A stretch of 21,022 nucleotides of DNA from CAJJDF01 sp965655625 (GCA_965655625.1 CBFHHA010000042.1:1-21022); one strand, 5' to 3'. Positions 6,994 to 15,085 are shown, counted from the stretch's first letter. Made by a program: numbers and translations. Notes: a model not told the origin generated them from the sequence alone.

Positions 6994-7719
6994 ATGTCAG
7001 ACAGTTTAGTAATCATACCCACTTACAACGAGAAAGAGAACATTGAGAAGATGATCCGGACGGTTCATAAACTTCCAAAAGCTTTTCATGTATTAATCGT
7101 AGATGATGGTTCTCCTGACGGGACAGCTGAAATTGTTAAAAACCTTCAAGAAGAATACCCAGATTCTCTTCACATTCAAGAAAGAACAGGGAAATTAGGA
7201 CTAGGTACAGCCTATATTCTTGGATTTAAATGGGCGCTAGGAAAAGGGTATGACTATATTTTCGAAATGGATGCTGATTTTTCTCATCCAGTGGATAAAT
7301 TGCCCACCCTTTATCACGCATGCGCTTCAGAGGGATACGATTTTAGTATAGGGTCTAGGTACGTAAAAGGTGGAGGCGTAAGTAATTGGGATAAATTTAG
7401 ATTGTTCTTGTCTTATTTCGCTTCAATTTACGTTCGCATGATTCTGTGGGTAAAAATAAAAGACACAACAGCTGGATTCATGTGTTACTCACGTAAAGTA
7501 TTAGAATCCATAGATTTAGATTCAGTTAAGTTCATAGGTTATGCTTTTCAGATTGAGATGAAATATACAGCATCTCGATTAGGTTTTAAAGGAAAAGAAG
7601 TGCCGATTATTTTTAAAGACAGAGAACTTGGGAATTCAAAAATGGATTCTTCCATCTTTAAAGAGGCAGTTTTTGGCGTTTTTAAATTGAGGTTCAAGAA
7701 TATTTCTCACAAGAAATAA
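6994..7719 (+). CDS. Polyprenol-phosphate mannosyltransferase (GT2, Dpm1-like)
   Basis: This GT2-family enzyme is predicted to transfer mannose from GDP-mannose to a polyprenyl phosphate on the inner membrane face, making a lipid-linked donor for protein or glycan mannosylation. The 241 residues comprise a single GT-A domain. The motifs are IPTYNEKENI (8-17), DDGSPDGT (37-44), the metal-binding DAD at 93-95 inside EMDADFSHP, and GSRYVKGG at 120-127. The QIEMKYTASRLG and VPIIFKDRELGNSKM segments are typical of dolichyl-phosphate mannose synthases. It lacks C-terminal membrane helices, as in the soluble Dpm1 type, so it would need peripheral membrane association. It begins a run with pyrC, the DUF4296 gene and folB. 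Confidence 0.88.
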   Translation: MSDSLVIIPTYNEKENIEKMIRTVHKLPKAFHVLIVDDGSPDGTAEIVKNLQEEYPDSLHIQERTGKLGLGTAYILGFKWALGKGYDYIFEMDADFSHPVDKLPTLYHACASEGYDFSIGSRYVKGGGVSNWDKFRLFLSYFASIYVRMILWVKIKDTTAGFMCYSRKVLESIDLDSVKFIGYAFQIEMKYTASRLGFKGKEVPIIFKDRELGNSKMDSSIFKEAVFGVFKLRFKNISHKK

Positions 7720-7782
7720 AATTTCCACAAGAATAGTATTTCCCCTTTTAGATAGTTATTTTTACCAATAAAAAAATAATTC

Positions 7783-9120
7783 ATGCCAATAATTCTTATC
7801 AAGAATGGTCACCTCGTAAATGAAGGGGTAATCCTGAAAAAAGATATACTTATCAAAAACGATAAAATAGAGAAGATAAGCGACTCTATTTCTCACAAAA
7901 CAGCTCACGTGATTGATGCTACAGGAAAATATGTGTTTCCTGGAGCGATAGATGACCAAGTACATTTTAGAGAACCAGGATTGACCCATAAGGCAAATAT
8001 AAGAACCGAATCTAGAGCTGCTGTAGCAGGCGGAATTACTTCGTTTATGGAAATGCCAAATACAGTACCTAATGCTTTGACTCAAGAACTCTTGGAAGAT
8101 AAGTATACCATTGCTTCGGAAAGTTCGTTGGCCAATTACTCATTTTTTATGGGTGCTTCGAACGAAAACATTGAAGAGGTTCTAAAAACCGATCCCAAAA
8201 CGGTGTGCGGTGTAAAAGTATTTATGGGTTCTTCTACCGGAAATATGTTGGTCGATAGCAAAGAAACCCTCACTAATATTTTTTCCAAATGTAAGATGCT
8301 AATTGCAACGCACTGCGAAGATGAGGCCACGATAAGAAAAAACATAGCAGCGTACACGGAAAAGTACGGAGATGATATTCCTATCGAGATGCACCCAATT
8401 ATCAGAAGCGAAGAAGCTTGTTATTTATCTTCGTCTTTGGCGGTAGAATTAGCAAAAAAATACAACACCCGATTGCATATTCTTCATATTTCTACAGCAA
8501 AGGAATTGAGTTTGTTTACGAATGATATTCCCCTTGAGGAGAAACGAATAACTGCCGAAGCTTGTATTCATCATTTGTGGTTTGAGGAGGCAGATTATAA
8601 AACCAAAGGAGCCAGAATTAAATGGAATCCGGCAGTAAAGAAAAAATCGGACAGAGACGCTATTTTGGAAGCCCTGAATAACAACGTGATTGATGTATTG
8701 GCGACCGATCATGCGCCACATACAACACAAGAAAAAGACGGAGTTTATACCAAAGCTTCTTCGGGAGGACCGCTTGTGCAACACGCACTAAATGCTTTGT
8801 TTGAATTATATTACGAAGGGAAAATAGAGCTCACCCACATTGCCCAAAAGTTCAGTCATGATGTAGCGCGATGTTTTCAGATTGAAAAAAGAGGTTACGT
8901 GAGAGAAGGATACTATGCCGACTTGTTTATTGCTGATTTGAATGAAACTTATACCGTAGACAAAGAAAGCTTGTTATACAAATGTGGCTGGTCTCCGTTT
9001 GAAGGGCAAGAGTTCCATTCGAGAATTGAAACAACTATCGTAAGTGGAAATGTAGTCTGGAATAATGGGAAGATTATTGAAGGCACTATTGGCCAAAGAC
9101 TTTCGTTTGATAGAGAATGA
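7783..9120 (+). CDS. pyrC: Dihydroorotase
   Basis: This enzyme cyclises N-carbamoyl-L-aspartate to dihydroorotate in pyrimidine synthesis. The 445-residue protein is of the long amidohydrolase type. The N-terminal metal motif reads DDQVHFREPG (57-66), with H61 and R63 in place, but the first histidine of the usual HxH is Q59. Other ligands are present: K145 in GVKVFMGS for the carboxylated lysine, H177 in ATHCEDE, H235 in HILHIS and D309 in ATDHAPH. From memory the Gln form is common in Bacteroidota enzymes, so activity is still likely. Its TGA overlaps the ATG of the DUF4296 gene by four bases, indicating coupled translation. It is preceded by the mannosyltransferase at 63 bases. Confidence 0.93.
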   Translation: MPIILIKNGHLVNEGVILKKDILIKNDKIEKISDSISHKTAHVIDATGKYVFPGAIDDQVHFREPGLTHKANIRTESRAAVAGGITSFMEMPNTVPNALTQELLEDKYTIASESSLANYSFFMGASNENIEEVLKTDPKTVCGVKVFMGSSTGNMLVDSKETLTNIFSKCKMLIATHCEDEATIRKNIAAYTEKYGDDIPIEMHPIIRSEEACYLSSSLAVELAKKYNTRLHILHISTAKELSLFTNDIPLEEKRITAEACIHHLWFEEADYKTKGARIKWNPAVKKKSDRDAILEALNNNVIDVLATDHAPHTTQEKDGVYTKASSGGPLVQHALNALFELYYEGKIELTHIAQKFSHDVARCFQIEKRGYVREGYYADLFIADLNETYTVDKESLLYKCGWSPFEGQEFHSRIETTIVSGNVVWNNGKIIEGTIGQRLSFDRE

Positions 9121-9725
9121 AAAACGTACTTTATATCGCATGGGTTGTTATGTTTTGGCAATGCCATCCAGAAAAAAACTCTTTGGACAAACCAGAAAGA
9201 TTGATGTCTCAAAGTGAGTTTGCTAACTTATTGTACGACATGAATTTATTGGAAGGTAGTATCTCGAACTTTAATTTTAATATGAAAATGATGAGCGACA
9301 CTGCGTTGAGCTTGTATCAAGGCGTTTTTGTGAAAAATGGAATTTCTTACGAAGATTATATTGCCAATCAAGAGTATTATATCCTATCCAATTCTATGAA
9401 GGAAGTTTCTGAAATTGTGCTCGAGAGAGTGACGGAGGAGTTGAAGAAATATGAAGAGTTAGAACCAATCAAAAGCCTTTCTTTTGTTCAGCTCACTCAA
9501 CTTTTTGATACAGATGGATTGACTCATTTTATGGAGAAAGACACCCACACTACTTTTCATGAAAGGATGGATTCTTTGTTGAGGTTTTATCGGGTCAATC
9601 AGGATAAATTGGCCAACTTTGCAATTGATTCATTGTCTTTTGAAACAAACATAATTAAACTCAAAAAAGGGAAGGATATATTTAGAGAACCTGCCTTGTT
9701 TTTTAATAATAAACGAAATGAATAA
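9117..9725 (+). CDS. DUF4296 lipoprotein
   Basis: A 202-residue protein of unknown function with an N-terminal hydrophobic segment and lipobox-like VVMFWQC (Cys16), so it is probably a lipoprotein. The DUF4296 domain occupies about residues 30-115 and starts MSQSEFANLLYDMNLLEGSI. It is alpha-helical in character, including a run of acidic helix around ERVTEELKKYEELE. The remainder is low in recognisable motifs. The start codon overlaps the pyrC stop in an ATGA, and its own end overlaps the folB start by 8 bases, so the three are tightly coupled in translation. No role in pyrimidine or folate synthesis follows from the sequence. Confidence 0.88.
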   Translation: MKNVLYIAWVVMFWQCHPEKNSLDKPERLMSQSEFANLLYDMNLLEGSISNFNFNMKMMSDTALSLYQGVFVKNGISYEDYIANQEYYILSNSMKEVSEIVLERVTEELKKYEELEPIKSLSFVQLTQLFDTDGLTHFMEKDTHTTFHERMDSLLRFYRVNQDKLANFAIDSLSFETNIIKLKKGKDIFREPALFFNNKRNE

Positions 9726-10074
9726 AGTATCGGTAGTTGGAATCAAAACGTTTTCTCACCACGGTTGTTTGGAAGAAGAGGCAATTATTGGAAATGAATA
9801 CATTGTAGATGTAGAACTAACAACAGACTTTAAAGTATCTGCTGAGAATGATGATTTATCCAAAACGATTGATTACGTGATAGTAAACAGGGTGGTGGAG
9901 GAAGAAATGGCAATTCGTTCAAAATTAATTGAAACGGTAGGGTACAGAATTTTGAAGCGACTCAAAAATGAATCATTTACATTGACACACGCTCGAATCG
10001 AAATAAAAAAAGTGAATCCGCCTATTAATGGAAACGTAAACTTCGTTTCAATTGTAGTAGATGAACCTTGCTAA
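9718..10074 (+). CDS. folB: Dihydroneopterin aldolase FolB
   Basis: FolB cleaves 7,8-dihydroneopterin to 6-hydroxymethyl-7,8-dihydropterin and glycolaldehyde in folate synthesis. The 118-residue length is normal. The N-terminal strand and loop IKTFSHHGCLEEEAIIGNEY (9-28) is the family signature with the conserved H-G and glutamates. The helix with SKTIDYVIVNRVVEEE (48-63), the conserved glutamate E72 in IETVGYRILKRL, and the active-site lysine in RIEIKKVNPP (K97/K98) complete the set. It starts inside the end of the DUF4296 gene and converges on trmB with a 4-base overlap of the two stop codons, with no terminator between. Confidence 0.92.
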   Translation: MNKVSVVGIKTFSHHGCLEEEAIIGNEYIVDVELTTDFKVSAENDDLSKTIDYVIVNRVVEEEMAIRSKLIETVGYRILKRLKNESFTLTHARIEIKKVNPPINGNVNFVSIVVDEPC

Positions 10075-10754
10075 TCATCTACCCGAAAAGCTACATATTT
10101 AATTTTAAAACCCTTGTTGGCAAACAATGTTTCGTAGTGAGTTTTTATAGATAAAATCTCTTGAAACTCCTCCGAGAATGTACTCCAGTCTTTTTCGTAG
10201 ATGTTGTTGGAGTTTGCTAAAGTTTCGTATCCATACTCTTCAATCTCTTCGAGGGTAGATTCGTACAGAAGTGTGTTGTCGGTTTTTAAATGAACAATTC
10301 CGTTCGGTTTCAATACTTTTTTGTAGCGATTGATAAATTGTCTGGAGGTAAGTCTTTTGTTGGGTTTTTTGGGTTGAGGATCCGAGAAAGTACACCAAAT
10401 TTCGTCTATTTCGTTTTCGGCAAAAAAGTGTTCGACAAAGTCAACCACATTTCTCAAAAAGGCAACATTCGTTAGCCCTTCTTGGTTTGCTTCTTTCGCT
10501 CCTTTCCAAATACGGGCCCCTTTTATGTCAATACCTACAAAGTTTTTGTGAGGATATTTTCTTCCCATTCCAACTGAATATTCTCCTTTTCCACAACCCA
10601 ATTCTAGCACGATGGGATTGTCATTCTTGAATACCTCTTTGTTCCAATTTCCTTTTAATGGGTATTTTACATCAATAAAATCACTCATAGAAGGTTCAAA
10701 CACCCTTTCCATGGATTTCATTTCGTCAAATTTCATGAGTTTATTCTTAGCCAT
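10071..10754 (-). CDS. trmB: tRNA (guanine-N7)-methyltransferase TrmB
   Basis: TrmB methylates N7 of G46 in the tRNA variable loop using S-adenosylmethionine. Motif I is ELGCGKGEYS (51-60), followed by NFVGIDIKGARIWKGA (71-86). The family-specific loop FSDPQPKKPNKRL (123-135) replaces the enterobacterial FPDPWPKKRHHKRR. HLKTDN (155-160) completes the active site. The 227 residues are normal for the family. It starts with ATG at 10752-10754. The response-regulator gene ends 33 bases upstream on the same strand, so co-transcription is possible but not proven. Its 3' end overlaps folB. Confidence 0.94.
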   Translation of the reverse strand: MAKNKLMKFDEMKSMERVFEPSMSDFIDVKYPLKGNWNKEVFKNDNPIVLELGCGKGEYSVGMGRKYPHKNFVGIDIKGARIWKGAKEANQEGLTNVAFLRNVVDFVEHFFAENEIDEIWCTFSDPQPKKPNKRLTSRQFINRYKKVLKPNGIVHLKTDNTLLYESTLEEIEEYGYETLANSNNIYEKDWSTFSEEFQEILSIKTHYETLFANKGFKIKYVAFRVDD

Positions 10755-10787
10755 TTTCCTCTGATTTCAGCGCAAAGTTATTGTTTT

Positions 10788-11561
10788 TTATAAGTTTTTC
10801 AATAAACTCACAAATTCTTTGGTTTTGCTACGAGCAACAGGAATTTCCTTCCCGCTTTGCATAACCGCAATGTTCCCATCTATGGTCAAATACTCTTTCA
10901 GGTGATTTAGATTCAGTAAAAACGATTTGTGAGTTCGAAAGAAATGAGAGTTACCTAGGATATTCACATAGGTTTTTAAAGTGCGTGTATCGGTGTACTT
11001 GGTTTTGTTTTTAAAATAAATGTCGGTACAGTTACCTTTAGCCTCAATGTATTCAATGTCCTCAATAGAGACAATTTTGATTCCACGGCTGTGCGAAATC
11101 GTTAGTTTGTCTGAAATTTTGGTGCGAATGCTCTTTGCTGTGTTTCTGATGGATTCTTCGTATTCGGTTTTGTTCTCTGGGTGAGAGATGAGCAACTTCA
11201 ATCTCACTTTTATTTTTTTTTCAGCATCAATTAGCTCCTCAATATCTATTGGTTTTAGCAAGTAATGAACCGCATTTGTATTAAAAGCTTTCAGAGCATA
11301 TTCTTTGAAGGCCGTAACAAAAACAACTAAAAAATCTTTGTGTTCTAGTTCGTCTAGCAACGATAAACCCTCAGTTCCGGAAGGCATGCAAATGTCAAGG
11401 AATAGTACATCTGGTTTAAGCAGCTCAATCTTACTTTTGGCGTCTTCTTTGTTTTGAGCTTTTCCCACAACCTCAATTTCGGGACAATAACTATCAATCA
11501 TCATCGATAAGTTTTCGCGGGCTAGTTCTTCATCATCTATTATCAGAGCTTTGATTGCCAT
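10788..11561 (-). CDS. LytTR-family response regulator
   Basis: The N-terminal receiver domain (about 1-120) has the acidic pair D9/D10, the phosphoacceptor D56 in VLFLDICMP, T83 in FVTAF and K103 in LLKPID, all expected for a functional receiver. A linker leads to a LytTR DNA-binding domain (about 150-257) with HSRGIKIVSIEDIEYIEA, FFRTHKSFLLNL and an ending with IPVARSKTKEF. Such proteins bind direct repeats as dimers and are usually controlled by a 5TM or tetratricopeptide-type histidine kinase. No kinase gene is in the window, so it is an orphan here. Its targets cannot be read from the sequence, although a 446-base region free of clear genes lies directly upstream. Confidence 0.92.
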   Translation of the reverse strand: MAIKALIIDDEELARENLSMMIDSYCPEIEVVGKAQNKEDAKSKIELLKPDVLFLDICMPSGTEGLSLLDELEHKDFLVVFVTAFKEYALKAFNTNAVHYLLKPIDIEELIDAEKKIKVRLKLLISHPENKTEYEESIRNTAKSIRTKISDKLTISHSRGIKIVSIEDIEYIEAKGNCTDIYFKNKTKYTDTRTLKTYVNILGNSHFFRTHKSFLLNLNHLKEYLTIDGNIAVMQSGKEIPVARSKTKEFVSLLKNL

Positions 11562-11667
11562 AAGTAGAGTAGTGGTTTCAGTTTGATGGCGTTAAAATAA
11601 GAATAATTCGAGAAATGAATACAGAAAGTGAATCCAAAAGAAAAACTCGGTCAAAAACCAATGGATC

Positions 11668-11737
11668 GAGGGTTTGGGATTTAAAAATAACCGAATAATA
11701 GGTGAAACATACCATTAAATAACCCTCTCTTTTTTCT
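11668..11737 (+). terminator. Possible intrinsic terminator (bulged hairpin plus T-run)
   Basis: GAGGGTT (11668-11674) pairs with AACCCTC (11721-11727), and after a 4-base bulge ATTTAA (11679-11684) pairs with TTAAAT (11715-11720), giving about 13 bp with a 30-base internal loop. TCTTTTTTCTT follows at 11728, so the orientation is plus. No certain plus-strand gene ends here. On the minus strand the same structure would lie in the 5' region of the response-regulator gene. Confidence 0.4.
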
Positions 11738-11793
11738 TAATTATTTTGTTGTTTCTTTATATCAGCACAAACAACACATTTAAAATAGTTACT

Positions 11794-11856
11794 ATGAACC
11801 TTACAAAATCTACCCAGAGTACAACAGAATGGATTTTCATAGATACAGGAAACTAA
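11794..11856 (+). CDS. Possible 20-residue peptide ORF
   Basis: ATG at 11794 opens 20 codons ending with TAA at 11854; the peptide begins MNLTKST and ends WIFIDTGN. There is no strong ribosome-binding site, as is usual in this phylum, and no runs of a single amino acid that would mark a classical attenuator leader. It is the only short frame followed by a set of hairpins and a terminator, which is why I list it. No family is recognised. It could equally be chance within a non-coding RNA. Confidence 0.25.
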   Translation: MNLTKSTQSTTEWIFIDTGN

Positions 11857-11952
11857 AACATCTTTGGTCTCCTTTCTAGCTTGCTAGAATCGGATCAAAA
11901 ATCTGCTATTGGGGAATAGCAATCATAATTTTCTTTTTTTTTGTTTAGAGAT

Positions 11953-11985
11953 CGGCTACTCCTTTTGAGTGGCCGTTTTCATTTT
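11953..11985 (+). terminator. Intrinsic terminator, plus-strand orientation
   Basis: CGGCTACTC (11953-11961) and GAGTGGCCG (11967-11975) form a 9-bp stem with one G-U pair and a 5-base loop, followed by TTTTCATTTT. On the minus strand no U-tract follows, so it is not an efficient terminator for eda, which ends at 12008. Confidence 0.65.
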
Positions 11986-12007
11986 GCTTCAATGTATAAA
12001 GATTAAA

Positions 12008-12583
12008 TTATGTTATGGTATCTGTAAGCCATGATCCACCCACAGATAATACGTTTTTTAATTCAAGACAATCCTGATAATTAATTTCATTTACTCCGCC
12101 AGTGGGACAAAATTTAACTTCGGGAAAAACCGAACTATAGGTAGATAACGCTTTCATTCCTCCTGCCAAATTAAAAGGAAATAACTTAAAAGTGTCCCAG
12201 CCTTGTTCCAAACCAGAAATAATATCTGAGGGAGTCATGACTCCAGGAAGGAAAGGTATTTCACATTGATTCAGTGCCTTTTGTAAAGCTGGTGATGTAC
12301 CAGGGCTGACAATAAAATTAATATTTAATTCATGGCACTTTTTTAGGTGAGAAACCGATGTGATAGTACCCACCCCTATATTAAAATTGTTTGGTTTCAC
12401 TTTCATCGCCAACTCGATTGCTTTCCAAGCAAGTTCCGATCTCAGTGTTATTTCTAAACACATGATTCCTTGTAGCGCAAGTTTATTAATAACAGATTCA
12501 ACATGAGAAAGATCGGTAAAGTTGATGATTGGTATGAGTGGATTGTTTTCTAAAATTGTTCGTATTCCAAATTGTCTATTCAT
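12008..12583 (-). CDS. eda: KDPG aldolase (2-keto-3-deoxy-6-phosphogluconate aldolase)
   Basis: Eda cleaves 2-keto-3-deoxy-6-phosphogluconate to pyruvate and glyceraldehyde 3-phosphate, the last step of the Entner-Doudoroff pathway. The 191-residue protein is somewhat shorter than the roughly 213 of E. coli Eda but has the full core. The general-base glutamate E44 is in CLEITLRSE. GVGTITS (70-76) and SPGTSPAL (93-100) follow. The Schiff-base lysine K133 lies in TFKLFPF, and FCPTGGVN near the C-terminus binds phosphate. It starts 2 bases after the edd stop codon, so the two enzymes that act in sequence are made from adjoining frames. It is the last gene of the operon. Confidence 0.94.
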   Translation of the reverse strand: MNRQFGIRTILENNPLIPIINFTDLSHVESVINKLALQGIMCLEITLRSELAWKAIELAMKVKPNNFNIGVGTITSVSHLKKCHELNINFIVSPGTSPALQKALNQCEIPFLPGVMTPSDIISGLEQGWDTFKLFPFNLAGGMKALSTYSSVFPEVKFCPTGGVNEINYQDCLELKNVLSVGGSWLTDTIT

Positions 12584-12585
12584 AG

Positions 12586-14379
12586 TTAAAATATTGTTGC
12601 TCCTGTTTCACTAGAGGATATTAATGTTCTTACTTTATCAAATAATTCTCTGCCTGTTCCAGGTATAGTTTCTGGTTCTATTTCGGGTGTTCTTTTTACT
12701 ACCTGGTCTATGTTCATACATTCTAATTCTCCCTTCTCACAATTTAATCTCAATAGGTCCCCATTTCTTAAAAGCGGAAGAATACCTCCGTCCTTTGCTT
12801 CTGGAGTTAAATGAATAGCTGAAGGAACTTTTCCTGAGGCACCAGACATTCTTCCATCAGTCACCAAGGCAACTTTATGGCCATTATGTTGTAAAATACT
12901 GAGCATTGGTGTTAGCTTGTGTAATTCTGGCATCCCGTTAGCTTTAGGTCCTTGAAATCTAATTACAGCAATAAAATCTTTGTTTAATTCACTTTTATTG
13001 AAAGCTGTGACAAAATCATTTTGATCGTTAAAAACAAGAGCCGGGGCTTCAACAATTCTGTTTTTTGGATTTACAGCAGAAACTTTGCAAACAGATACTC
13101 CTATATTTCCTTGAATCAGTTTTATACCACCTTCTGGATCAAATGGTTTCCCAATAGCCGCTATAACTGATGTATCTAATGAGTTGGCAGGACCTTCCTT
13201 GAATTCAATCGTATTATTTTGTAAGAAAGGTTCTTGCGTATATTGTGTTAATCCTTTTCCTTTAACCGTCCATACATCTTCGTGCAATAATTCTTTTTCA
13301 AGCAAAGTTTTTATAACCACAGACATACCTCCTGCTGCATGAAAGTGATTTATATCAGCAGTCCCATTGGGATATACTCGGGTAATTGAAGGAACTACCT
13401 TTGATATTTCTGAGAAATCTTCCCAATTAATTTGAATTCCAGCTGCTTTGGCAATAGCCACAAGGTGTATAGTGTGGTTGGTAGAACCTCCTGTCGCCAA
13501 TAATCCAACAATACCATTTACTATAGTTTTCTCTGATATTATTTTATACAGGGGCACTTTGTTATGTTCTTCGGTTATCGTGATAAGTTGCTTGACTGCC
13601 TCCTCTGTCAGGGCATCTCTCAATGGATTTGTTGGATTTACAAAGGATGATCCAGGAAGGTGCAACCCCATTAGTTCTACGAGCATTTGATTGCTATTGG
13701 CAGTTCCGTAAAATGTACAAGTTCCTGCAGAATGGTAGGCTGCAGATTCTCCTTTAAGTAATTCTTCTCGTGATATTAATCCTTTGGCAAAATCCTCTCT
13801 TATTTTTGCTTTTTCTTCATTTGATATACCAGTCTCCATGGGTCCACCTGGAATGAAAATGGTGGGTAAATGACCAAATTTTAATGAACCTATAAGTTGT
13901 CCTGGTACTATTTTATCACAAATTCCTAAACAAATAGTTGCGTCAAACATATTATGCGATAAAGCAACTACGGTAGACATGGCTATTATATCTCGGCTCA
14001 ACAGCGATAGCTCCATTCCTTGCTGACCTTGAGTTACACCATCGCACATGGCAGGTACGCCACCTGCGAATTGAGCAACTGCTCCATTTTTCTCTGCGGC
14101 TTTTCTTATTTTGTCGGGATAGTTTTCATAGGGTTTGTGAGCAGACAACATATCGTTGTACGCAGATACGATTGCTAAATTAAAAGATGAATTTCCGGTA
14201 AGTTTGTTTTTGACATGATCGTCACATGCGGCAAAGGCATGAGCCAAGTTTCCGCAAGACATAATTTCCCTCGACCTCTTATGTTTTTCTGCTGACTGCA
14301 TTTGACTGACATACTCCGCCCTCGCACTTTTGCTTCGTTCTATTATCCTTTCGGTTATGATTTTTATTGTTCTATTCAT
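12586..14379 (-). CDS. edd: Phosphogluconate dehydratase
   Basis: Edd dehydrates 6-phosphogluconate to KDPG with a [4Fe-4S] cluster. The 597-residue protein belongs to the IlvD/Edd family and is clearly Edd by CDGVTQGQQGMELSLLSRDI (112-131), the NMFDATICLGICDKIVPG stretch and STGTC-like AGTCTFYGTANSNQM near 219. The expected cluster cysteines are C112, C154 and C221. The C-terminal VTDGRMSGASGKVPSAIHL is also conserved. I chose the ATG at 14377-14379, 11 bases after the pgl stop, over one 8 codons upstream that would overlap pgl and adds residues unlike the family. It is sandwiched between pgl and eda in pathway order. Confidence 0.95.
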   Translation of the reverse strand: MNRTIKIITERIIERSKSARAEYVSQMQSAEKHKRSREIMSCGNLAHAFAACDDHVKNKLTGNSSFNLAIVSAYNDMLSAHKPYENYPDKIRKAAEKNGAVAQFAGGVPAMCDGVTQGQQGMELSLLSRDIIAMSTVVALSHNMFDATICLGICDKIVPGQLIGSLKFGHLPTIFIPGGPMETGISNEEKAKIREDFAKGLISREELLKGESAAYHSAGTCTFYGTANSNQMLVELMGLHLPGSSFVNPTNPLRDALTEEAVKQLITITEEHNKVPLYKIISEKTIVNGIVGLLATGGSTNHTIHLVAIAKAAGIQINWEDFSEISKVVPSITRVYPNGTADINHFHAAGGMSVVIKTLLEKELLHEDVWTVKGKGLTQYTQEPFLQNNTIEFKEGPANSLDTSVIAAIGKPFDPEGGIKLIQGNIGVSVCKVSAVNPKNRIVEAPALVFNDQNDFVTAFNKSELNKDFIAVIRFQGPKANGMPELHKLTPMLSILQHNGHKVALVTDGRMSGASGKVPSAIHLTPEAKDGGILPLLRNGDLLRLNCEKGELECMNIDQVVKRTPEIEPETIPGTGRELFDKVRTLISSSETGATIF

Positions 14380-14390
14380 GATTGTTGCTT

Positions 14391-15074
14391 TTAAGGTGCC
14401 CAATAAATGGAAATACTTTTTTTCCCTTGTTGCAATAGGTCGTGAATGGGCAATTTATTATCTAAAGGTGTTTGATTTAATATATTTAATTTATTATGTC
14501 CCGTGCAAAAAAGGAATATAAATTTAGATTTAATAAGATGATTTAAACTGTAGCTTATTCTCTTTTTAGGGCTTACAGGGGCCATTGTATTGAGAATAAT
14601 GTCAGAGTTATTTTCTTTGAGACCTTGACTAGAATTATTGTCATTTGGAAACAACGAGGCAAAATGGCCATCTGTACCCATTCCTAAAAATGAAATGTCG
14701 GGTTCTTGAAAAAGTTTTTTGTCTTGTCGCACTTGTTTAATGTTTTCAAGTTCGTTGTTTGGCTCCAAGACCAAAGATAAAAACTGGGGCTTTTCGGAGT
14801 CAATTCTGTTGATAAGATTATCGTAAAGAAATTTTTTATTTGAATGTTCACTCATTTCGTCTACCAAACGTTCATCAGCTAAACTGACAGTAATTGAATT
14901 CCAAGAAATATCAGATTTGGCCAGTTTTTGCAAAAACAACTTGGGTGTAGAACCACCAGAAAACAGAAGGAATAAGTTTTTTTTTGAATCTTGAAGTTTC
15001 GTTATTTTGGCAACAGTTTCTTTCACCAGCTGATTCTCAAGATCATCTTTGGTTTTAAATTTGATAATATTCAT
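14391..15074 (-). CDS. pgl: 6-Phosphogluconolactonase (DevB/SOL type)
   Basis: Pgl hydrolyses 6-phosphoglucono-1,5-lactone to 6-phosphogluconate, linking Zwf to Edd. The 227 residues belong to the glucosamine-6-phosphate-isomerase-like fold. SGGSTP lies at 39-44, ADERLV at 66-71, and the diagnostic GMGTDGHFASLFP at 131-143, which separates lactonases from NagB. A basic stretch KKRISYSL appears in the C-terminal third. It begins 11 bases after zwf and ends 11 bases before the edd start, in the order of the reactions. Confidence 0.93.
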   Translation of the reverse strand: MNIIKFKTKDDLENQLVKETVAKITKLQDSKKNLFLLFSGGSTPKLFLQKLAKSDISWNSITVSLADERLVDEMSEHSNKKFLYDNLINRIDSEKPQFLSLVLEPNNELENIKQVRQDKKLFQEPDISFLGMGTDGHFASLFPNDNNSSQGLKENNSDIILNTMAPVSPKKRISYSLNHLIKSKFIFLFCTGHNKLNILNQTPLDNKLPIHDLLQQGKKSISIYWAP

Positions 15075-15085
15075 GTATGAGTTAA

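Larger units (their letters stand above)
11794..11985 (+). ncRNA. Candidate small RNA or leader transcript, plus strand
   Basis: This block lies in the 446-base gap between the response regulator and eda. It holds TCTAG-CTTG-CTAGA at 11875-11888, a hairpin with a stable CUUG-type loop, then GCTATT-GGGG-AATAGC at 11905-11920 with a T-rich stretch behind it, and a final terminator hairpin at 11953-11975. The neighbouring genes are all on the minus strand, so a plus-strand transcript would be an independent short unit of about 200 bases. I see no consensus promoter; TATTTTG at 11742-11748 is one base short of TAnnTTTG. The 5' end is uncertain and is set here at the short ORF. Confidence 0.3.

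Noticed and set aside
11615..11698. 27-codon plus-strand frame (begins MNTESESKRK)
   Set aside because: It ends within the loop of a hairpin, has no start signal or recognisable family, and its composition is what AT-rich intergenic DNA gives by chance.
11953..11975. Terminator of the edd-eda operon
   Set aside because: On the minus strand the hairpin is not followed by a U-tract; the tract is on the plus-strand side.
14380..14403. Upstream ATG for edd, overlapping pgl
   Set aside because: It would add eight residues not seen in the family; the ATG at 14377-14379 lies at a normal distance after the pgl stop.
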